Positions 61,401-64,000 of a DNA stretch of 64,000 nucleotides are shown here, one piece after another. The translations under genes and the position numbers were made by a program. Source of the DNA: Amyelois transitella (taxonomy: Eukaryota > Arthropoda > Insecta > Lepidoptera > Pyralidae); NCBI RefSeq assembly GCF_032362555.1, contig NC_083524.1, positions 5,690,001 to 5,754,000 of the forward strand, given 5' to 3'. Positions within the stretch are counted from its first letter, which is position 1. Each line of letters opens with the position of its first letter. Under the pieces are notes generated by a model that was not told where the DNA came from, searched no databases, and worked only from the letters and a program-made list of their open reading frames with translations.

Positions 61401-64000
61401 AAAAGTGCATTACGTAAAGAATTGCTACAGTATAGAGTAGGCAAAAACGTACAGACAAAGCTACATTGATTAAAATAAATTTAATATATTTTTATTGCTC
61501 TCTCTTTGAGCTATGTGGTTTGTGTAAGATTGTCGTCAAAGTAAGTGGTTTGTGTAAGAAAGTCTGCAAAGTTTTTCACCCGAATGTCGAACTGCCAAGT
61601 ACATTTTCTGTTGTCAATAAGTTCCCGAAAACTAGCAAAATATAGGCAGCGTTACCTAAATATAATTTCCACAGAAGTATTAGTTATTTTTTTAAAGGAT
61701 TGCCTTTAACAATTGTTCAGTTCAGAAAAATCTTAACAAAAAATCATAATCTTTGTATGTCTCTCTTTATATCTACTTGGCAGCTGCATTAACACATCAC
61801 GCATGCCGAATGCACTCGTTATCGGCAAATTCCTTTGCTTATCAACGAGCATTGAGACTGGGAAACCTTGCGCGCCGCATGGCAAATGATTCAATTCAAT
61901 CGTGCTTAACAAGGCATGCCAAAAGCCGTTTCTTTAAGAAAATCTTACACTGAATTGTGTAAAAACCATCGAATTTACATTCAGCAGATTAAGAGAACTC
62001 AAGATAAAACAACTGAGTTTATGTATTAAGGTTTTCCAAACTGGCGGGCCGCAGTCACATGTGGAGGAAGCTTCAATCTCTGTGACCAATTTAACACATG
62101 TGCTGTTTATTACTCTAAATGTTAAATAAATAGACAGAGCCCAGACACGTCCTTCAGCGATATGCATGTGAACACCGTCAACTTGTTTGAGCTATACTAA
62201 TTGATTTTTATTTTTTCGTGTTTGTTTTGTATTAGCATTCTTAGCAGGTTGGCGTGAAACTTTTTTCTTGTCCTATTGATGCAAGTCATCAGACAAATTG
62301 TTTAGATGTTTTGTTGCCAGGTTCAACTTTTAATTCAGTTAAAGAATGTACTTTTTATTATTTTGCACCTGTCGTTTCAAGATTAATAGAACATTCGATA
62401 TATTAAATCTTCTCCACAATTTGTCTCTACTTTTCTGAACATTATCATTCCGAGATCTGGTTGTTACTACATATGTAGGTCTTCTGATCTGATTGTATAC
62501 ATACCAAACGATCTCAAGTTTTCATCCTCTACAAGGTTTATAACTACTTTATAACTTAGTACACTATCGGATAATACAGATTTAGGTCCTTATTGAAAAG
62601 CGCGACTAGCTTTTCAGCAGTAGTAATATGATGGGTTATTGTGGCCACTCTGTCCCAAACTACCACTCATTTGTCAACATATCCTAGAAAAATGCAACTC
62701 GTAAAAAACTCAAAGTGGTTTCTTTGTGATCAGAGAAAATTTTACTATAAAAATATCTGAAAGAGGAACAACATAGAATTTCAATCATAAACAACCGGTT
62801 GGTAAAAAGCAATACAGTGTTCTCCAAACAAGAACAAGGGTGCCGCTTCTGCGAATCCCATTTCGGCGAATTACGTCACTTTTGGAGTTTGCGACGCAAT
62901 TCGTGACGTGCCAATTGGTCGTTCGGGGCTCTACGACCCTGGATGCACGTGTAATACGCAGTATATGGTTAAGTAAGAGTAGACTAATAAGCTTAAATGC
63001 TCCACAAACTATTTCAGTAATTGTTAAATTTTTTCTGAAGTCTTTTGAAATGGCAATATATTTGATTTAGACCTCGTCGTCATCGTCGCGTTTAGGATAC
63101 AAATTTTGAGTTAGTTAAATTTATTGTGTAAAAAGTTTTTCATAATAACATTGAATCGCATAAATTTTCTCCGATTTACAACATACAAGCATGTAATTTA
63201 ACGTCATACAACATGTAATTATGGAAAATTATAGTTATTTAGGTCAAATGGTAATTTTCGTTAGGACCAGCACGCGATCGGTGGTGTCGTTCACCTCTGC
63301 ACTATTTAATTCTATTCTGAACATGTTCTAAACACTTATTCCGATTTCGCAGTACTAATCTGGTTAACAATTGAAGTTTATCGATTGATAGATTGTAGGG
63401 CGTTAACCTGTCTTTTGTAAGGTGCTTCTTGAAAGAATTTACCAGAAGTGAACTAAAGAAAAGTATTTGAAATACACGTTCACTTCAAGTCTTTAAAAAT
63501 ATATACTTAGTACTTTACAGTCGACTGTACACAATGAAAACAAATTTACCTTTTTATATGCAGATTGCATATGAAATAAATGTATGAGGTTTCGTATTAA
63601 ACATTGCATTGAAGAAAACCAGTGGCAAAATTAAAGTGTGCATAATTCACGATGTGTGTACATTTGACGTCAATGACGCACTGCAACTAAAGTGTCATAA
63701 ATACTTAAACTTACAAAATAAATTCTTATTAAATTTTTCTTTATTTCCAGATAATCAAAATACCAGAAACAAAAGAGGGTTTCATTGATCTGAATAATCT
63801 TGAATTGAGGCTGCAAGAGAATTCCGGTACCGGGAAGAGAATGATCGGGTTTTTCGCCGCAGCTTCCAAGCTGACAGGTGTCTTAGCGGACGATGTGGCC
63901 ACCACTCTTCTTCTACACCAATACGGAGCCTGGTCCTTTTGGGATTATACCCTTGTGGCGCCATCTTCAGCTGTTGATATGAACCCAACGTTCGCTGGCG
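16469..64000 (+). CDS. Class V aminotransferase-fold PLP enzyme (cysteine desulfurase-like), N-terminal part, 4 exons visible
   Basis: Exons: 16469-16658, 59771-59906, 60201-60378 and 63751 to beyond the window end. Junctions keep frame (phases 1, 2, 0), giving about 251 residues so far. Recognised from the family pattern: LMKYIDDNIIGKG, NAFCGPFGRRK joined to VVYCDYSGSGRAL, YTSGQSEMYRSEAKSI, GAEV followed by IIKIPE, then LLLHQYGAWSFWDYTLVAPS and VDMNP. These are the N-terminal, cofactor-domain segments of a eukaryotic group of aminotransferase class V proteins related to cysteine desulfurases and selenocysteine lyases. The PLP-binding lysine (normally in an HKF motif shortly after VDMNP) lies beyond 64000, so activity cannot be judged. 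The substrate is unknown. There is no signal peptide; residues 1-25 are Lys/Ser-rich and probably disordered. It is transcribed divergently from RIBC2. Confidence 0.85.
19912..20106 (-). repeat. Family-A SINE-like copy
   Basis: Reverse orientation: (CATA)n tail first, then TCACGTCTATATCCC, AGACAGAGCCAACAG and the CGCCTTTTACGACA-type head side. Confidence 0.85.
21031..21052 (+). repeat. Short CAT/ATC microsatellite
   Basis: CATCACCATCATCATCATCA-type run of seven trinucleotide units. Confidence 0.8.
22921..22950. repeat. Perfect 12-bp inverted repeat
   Basis: TTGTTAACTATA and its reverse complement surround a 6-base TTGAGA loop. Confidence 0.85.
23880..24112 (-). repeat. Family-B SINE-like copy, interrupted
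   Basis: Has ACTTGCCACGATCCCTG, then CTTGCAAGCTCGTCCGTT, and after an AT-rich insertion of about 65 bases resumes with TGACCTTTTGCCGGAACGTC, the order seen in this family. Confidence 0.7.
25085..25175 (-). repeat. Family-A SINE-like fragment
   Basis: Tail-side part only: GGGGCAGACAGGCCCAACGA, AAAGACTGGAAGGCCACGTT. Confidence 0.7.
25846..26005. repeat. Retroelement fragment, family C
   Basis: GCGAATCTCGTCTGACATCC, GCAACCTGTGCAAAGGA and AGTTGCCATTCACGACAT align in order with the copy at 55137-55290, so it is dispersed. Its class is not clear. Confidence 0.5.
26165..26341 (-). repeat. Family-A SINE-like copy
   Basis: GTCACGTCTATATCCCTTGC through ATTGAGATTCAAATAGTGAC to AAGCCTATCCCTTAGTC. It lacks the outermost head. 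Confidence 0.85.
28262..28402 (+). repeat. Family-A SINE-like copy, 5'-truncated
   Basis: TGATGGGCTAGCAACCCGTC to a (TATG)n tail. Confidence 0.8.
28717..28790 (-). repeat. Family-A SINE-like fragment, diverged
   Basis: Tail-side blocks CACGTCTGTGTTTCTTACG and GGCAGACAAAGCCAATAG. Confidence 0.55.
29848..30060. repeat. Family-B SINE-like fragments in opposite orientations
   Basis: 29848-29925 reads minus (TTGACCTGACTTTTCACTAG, AACGTCCCCGATTTGTTTAA). 29983-30060 reads plus (CAGGGATCGTGGTGATG, GAAAGGGGCGTGATGTTTTA). Two insertions or an internal inversion. Confidence 0.6.
30181..30226. repeat. Triple fold-back of a 10-13 base word
   Basis: TTCAAATGCG (30181-30190), its reverse complement (30195-30204), then TTCAAATGCGTTC (30214-30226). 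The middle copy can pair with either neighbour; with the last one it pairs over up to 13 bases. Confidence 0.8.
30400..30518 (-). repeat. Family-A SINE-like copy, truncated
   Basis: ATCACGTCTTTATCCCTTAT, GGGGTAGACAGAGCCAATAG and GAGACTCAAATACTGACAG. Confidence 0.8.
30708..30800 (-). repeat. Family-B SINE-like fragment
   Basis: GCCTCGTTCCCGTAAGGGTA, GGCAGAAACTACATCTTTCT and ACTTGTCACTATCCCT. Confidence 0.65.
32755..32830 (+). repeat. Family-B SINE-like fragment
   Basis: CCAGGGATCGTAGCAAAGGG to AAAAGAGGTGTAATTTTAAT and a TATGTATG tail. Confidence 0.6.
33190..33310 (+). repeat. Family-A SINE-like fragment, head side
   Basis: AGAATAGGACCTCTCCATAT, GGATGTCTTAAAGGCGACTA and GGCGATGGGCTAATCAAGCC. 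Confidence 0.7.
35680..35825 (+). repeat. Family-B SINE-like copy
   Basis: AGGTCAGGTTAAAGTACCAT, then GAATCGTGGCAAGGGAAAAT and CTTCGGAAAAGAGGCG. Confidence 0.6.
39878..40018 (-). repeat. Family-A SINE-like copy
   Basis: CAAGGGATAGACAGAGGCAA, GAAGGCCACGTTTAG, then directly the head: TTCATGGGAAAGATATGGAG and GCCGGCAACCACACGACA. The middle is deleted. Confidence 0.75.
41925..42080 (-). repeat. Family-A SINE-like copy
   Basis: ATCACGACTATATCCCTTGC through GGTTGCTAGCCCAACGCC to AAAGAAGAATCCCATAA. Confidence 0.85.
44045..44088. repeat. Perfect hairpin 1 of the twin at 44 kb
   Basis: Arms of 21 bases (44045-44065 and 44068-44088) pair perfectly around a CC dinucleotide; the tip reads TACCTA. Confidence 0.95.
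44092..44142. repeat. Perfect hairpin 2 of the twin at 44 kb
   Basis: Arms of 23 bases (44092-44114 and 44120-44142) pair perfectly around TACCT; the tip again reads TACCTA. Three bases separate it from hairpin 1. Confidence 0.95.
46367..46445 (+). repeat. Family-B SINE-like fragment
   Basis: ATGCAGGGATCGGGGCAAGT, GGAAAGATGTAGAATTTCCC and CGAAAAAGAGGTGTAAGTAT with a short TATG/TGTG tail. Confidence 0.7.
46434..46492. repeat. Fold-back hairpin, about 24-26 bp arms
   Basis: TGTGTATGTAGTCTTTTTAA and following bases pair with the reverse complement ending ACTTTACATACACA, with a 2-base bulge and a GGC-type loop. The left arm begins in the tail of the family-B copy, so the fold-back formed after that insertion. 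Confidence 0.8.
47043..47205 (+). repeat. Family-A SINE-like copy, 5'-truncated
   Basis: GACTTATAAACTTGGGATCC to TTGGCTCTGTCTACCCCGCA and TTAGACGTGATTATA. Confidence 0.85.
47808..47935 (+). repeat. Family-A SINE-like copy with internal deletions
   Basis: TTCTTTTTTTAGGCAACGGG, AACAGCTGAACGTGGCC and ATAGATGTGATTATATGTAT. Confidence 0.8.
48470..48580 (-). repeat. Family-B SINE-like fragment, inner part
   Basis: TTCCTTTTCGCTTCGTTCAC, CTCTTTTCATGCAAATTCGT and TAGTACTCTTGACCTACCTT. Confidence 0.55.
49735..49800 (-). repeat. tRNA-like fragment (possible SINE head)
   Basis: On the minus strand CCCGGGTTCGAGTCTC resembles a Pol III B box (GGTTCGANTC) about 50 bases after a TGGTGTTATAACGTC A-box-like stretch. 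It does not fold into a convincing whole tRNA. Confidence 0.3.
49975..50065 (-). repeat. Family-B SINE-like fragment
   Basis: GCCCCTTACGCAAAAGGGTA, ATCTTACCACGATCCCTTTA and CCTCACTTCATCTACAT. Confidence 0.65.
51668..51723. repeat. Perfect hairpin 1 of the twin at 51.7 kb
   Basis: Arms of 26 bases (51668-51693 and 51698-51723) pair perfectly around the loop TACG; the tip reads TAATACGTTA. Confidence 0.95.
51724..51777. repeat. Perfect hairpin 2 of the twin at 51.7 kb
   Basis: Arms of 25 bases (51724-51748 and 51753-51777) pair perfectly around TACG; the tip again reads TAATACGTTA. It abuts hairpin 1 with no base between. Confidence 0.95.
52101..52376 (+). repeat. Three imperfect GC-rich CGTAG repeats
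   Basis: Copies at 52101-52160, 52185-52230 and 52315-52376 share TTCCGTAGCGGTT, CAGCG-CGAGT-GTAGAAA and TTCGTAGCGCGTAG. GC content and CpG density are far above the surrounding intron. The first two copies also share an AATARGTAAATTC lead. Confidence 0.85.
53088..53251 (+). repeat. Family-A SINE-like copy, diverged
   Basis: TGATGGGCTAGAACCTATTC, ATTAAGCTACCCAAGCTCAA and CTACCCCGTCATGGATAAAG. Confidence 0.75.
53474..53545. repeat. Retroelement end fragment
   Basis: ACTAGCGTCTGCCCGCGGTT followed by GTAGCCCCCATAAAGTTTCA, a recurrent motif of lepidopteran LINE-type ends (general knowledge; class not resolved). Confidence 0.45.
53571..53616. repeat. 20-bp fold-back hairpin next to a SINE-like copy
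   Basis: Arms 53571-53590 and 53597-53616 pair with one mismatch around ATTGAG; the inner 12 bp (TGAATTCAGAGA) are perfect. It ends 11 bases before the target duplication of the copy at 53641. Confidence 0.85.
53641..53872 (+). mobile_element. Full-length family-A SINE-like retroposon with 13-bp target duplication
   Basis: Starts GCCGTGCCGTGTCGTTCCCG, passes through CCATGGATGTCGTAAAAGGC, GGCGATGGGCTAGCAACC and CTACCCCGCAAGGGATATAG, and ends (TATG)n. TATTTATTATCTT lies at 53628-53640 and again at 53873-53885, so it inserted by LINE-type target-primed reverse transcription. There is no long open frame, as expected for a non-autonomous element. It defines the length (about 232 bp) against which the other copies are judged. 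Confidence 0.9.
55137..55290. repeat. Retroelement fragment, family C
   Basis: GCGATTTCTGTCTGACTTCC, GCAACCTTTCCAGGGGATCC and CAGTTGCCACTAATGTAATA match the order seen at 25846-26005. Confidence 0.5.
55622..55692 (+). repeat. Family-A SINE-like fragment, tail side
   Basis: AAGCCATACAGCTTTCAAGA, TTGGCTCTGTCTTCCCTGCA and AGGGATATAGACAT. Confidence 0.75.
56260..56403. repeat. Retroelement 3' fragment, family D
   Basis: GGACAATTTCGACGAAATTA, AAGACCTTTAGGAGTAACAA and GAGCCGCGGTCAAAAGCTAG. The same blocks in the same order occur at 58883-59030. Confidence 0.55.
56780..56840 (+). repeat. tRNA-like sequence (possible SINE head or tRNA pseudogene)
   Basis: GGTGGCGTATTGGGTAAAGC resembles an A box and GTTTCAAACCC a B box, 40 bases apart, as in tRNA-derived SINE heads. 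The acceptor stem does not pair, so it is not called as a functional tRNA. Confidence 0.4.
58176..58296 (+). repeat. Family-A SINE-like copy, 5'-truncated
   Basis: ATTTGAATCTCAATTCTATC, GAACGTGGCCATTCAGTCTT and CTACCCCGCAAGGGATATAG with a (TATG)n tail. Confidence 0.85.
58883..59030. repeat. Retroelement 3' fragment, family D
   Basis: GGGCAATTTCGACAACGAAA, ATAGACCTTCAGGATTAACT, TTTCCACGGGAACGGCAAAA and GGAGCTGCGGTTAACAGTTA, matching 56260-56403. A shorter piece (GATTTCCACGGGAAG) is at 61043. Confidence 0.55.
60379..63750 (+). other. Intron 3 of the aminotransferase gene, about 3.4 kb
   Basis: The GTGAGA donor follows GCTGAG and the TTTATTTCCAG acceptor precedes ATAATCAAAATACC; the joined protein (GAEV/IIKIPE) is contiguous in the family. 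Apart from a small retroelement piece near 61015-61090 and a GC-richer patch at 62840-62945 of unknown nature, I see nothing in it. Confidence 0.7.

Noticed and set aside
62840..63070. GC-richer open frame in intron 3 of the aminotransferase gene
   Set aside because: The flanking exons encode a contiguous family block, so no exon is needed here, and the peptide has no known motif.
1..64000. CRISPR arrays, rRNA genes, integrated viral genes
   Set aside because: None seen. The direct repeats are SINE-like copies or local duplications, and no capsid, polymerase or envelope-like frame was found.

Overview
The window looks like a piece of a lepidopteran (moth or butterfly) nuclear chromosome. It is AT-rich. 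Its genes are split by GT-AG introns. It carries many copies of short retroposons that end in (TATG)n and include the 'ggatgtcgtaaaaggcgact' and 'tctaccccgcaagggatata' blocks, which I know from lepidopteran genomes. The species cannot be named from the sequence.

Layout. (1) 121-5882, minus: a seven-exon coiled-coil gene that most resembles SCLT1, a centriole distal-appendage protein. Its first intron holds a complete PIF/Harbinger DNA transposon (2772-5796, TAA target duplication). The transposon's two genes, a DDE transposase (minus) and a MADF/BESS protein (plus), are interleaved exon by exon on opposite strands. (2) 6409-9916, plus: a complete eight-exon HDAC11 gene that shares a 526-bp divergent promoter with the SCLT1-like gene. 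A good RFX X-box lies in that promoter. (3) 11384-15588, minus: a complete nine-exon RIB43A/RIBC2 gene (axonemal microtubule inner protein), with its 3' end facing HDAC11. (4) 16469 to beyond 64000, plus: the N-terminal part of a class V aminotransferase-fold PLP enzyme, divergent from RIBC2. Its first intron is about 43.1 kb and fills most of the window. I see no further genes inside it, only SINE-like copies, old retroelement fragments, fold-back sequences and AT-rich unique DNA.

Two of the four host genes (SCLT1-like and RIBC2) belong to the cilium or sperm-axoneme toolkit, so this may be a small cluster of testis or sensory-neuron expressed genes. The host genes were assembled by hand from exon reading frames, splice sites and phase; all junctions keep frame.

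The most unusual signals are not genes. Two loci in the large intron (44045-44142 and 51668-51777) each hold two adjacent perfect hairpins whose tips carry the same short sequence. This fits a staggered break whose two ends each folded back and were then joined. In addition, decayed tandem copies of exons lie beside their intact originals at three places in RIBC2 and one in HDAC11, which suggests recurrent local duplications of roughly 130-220 bp.
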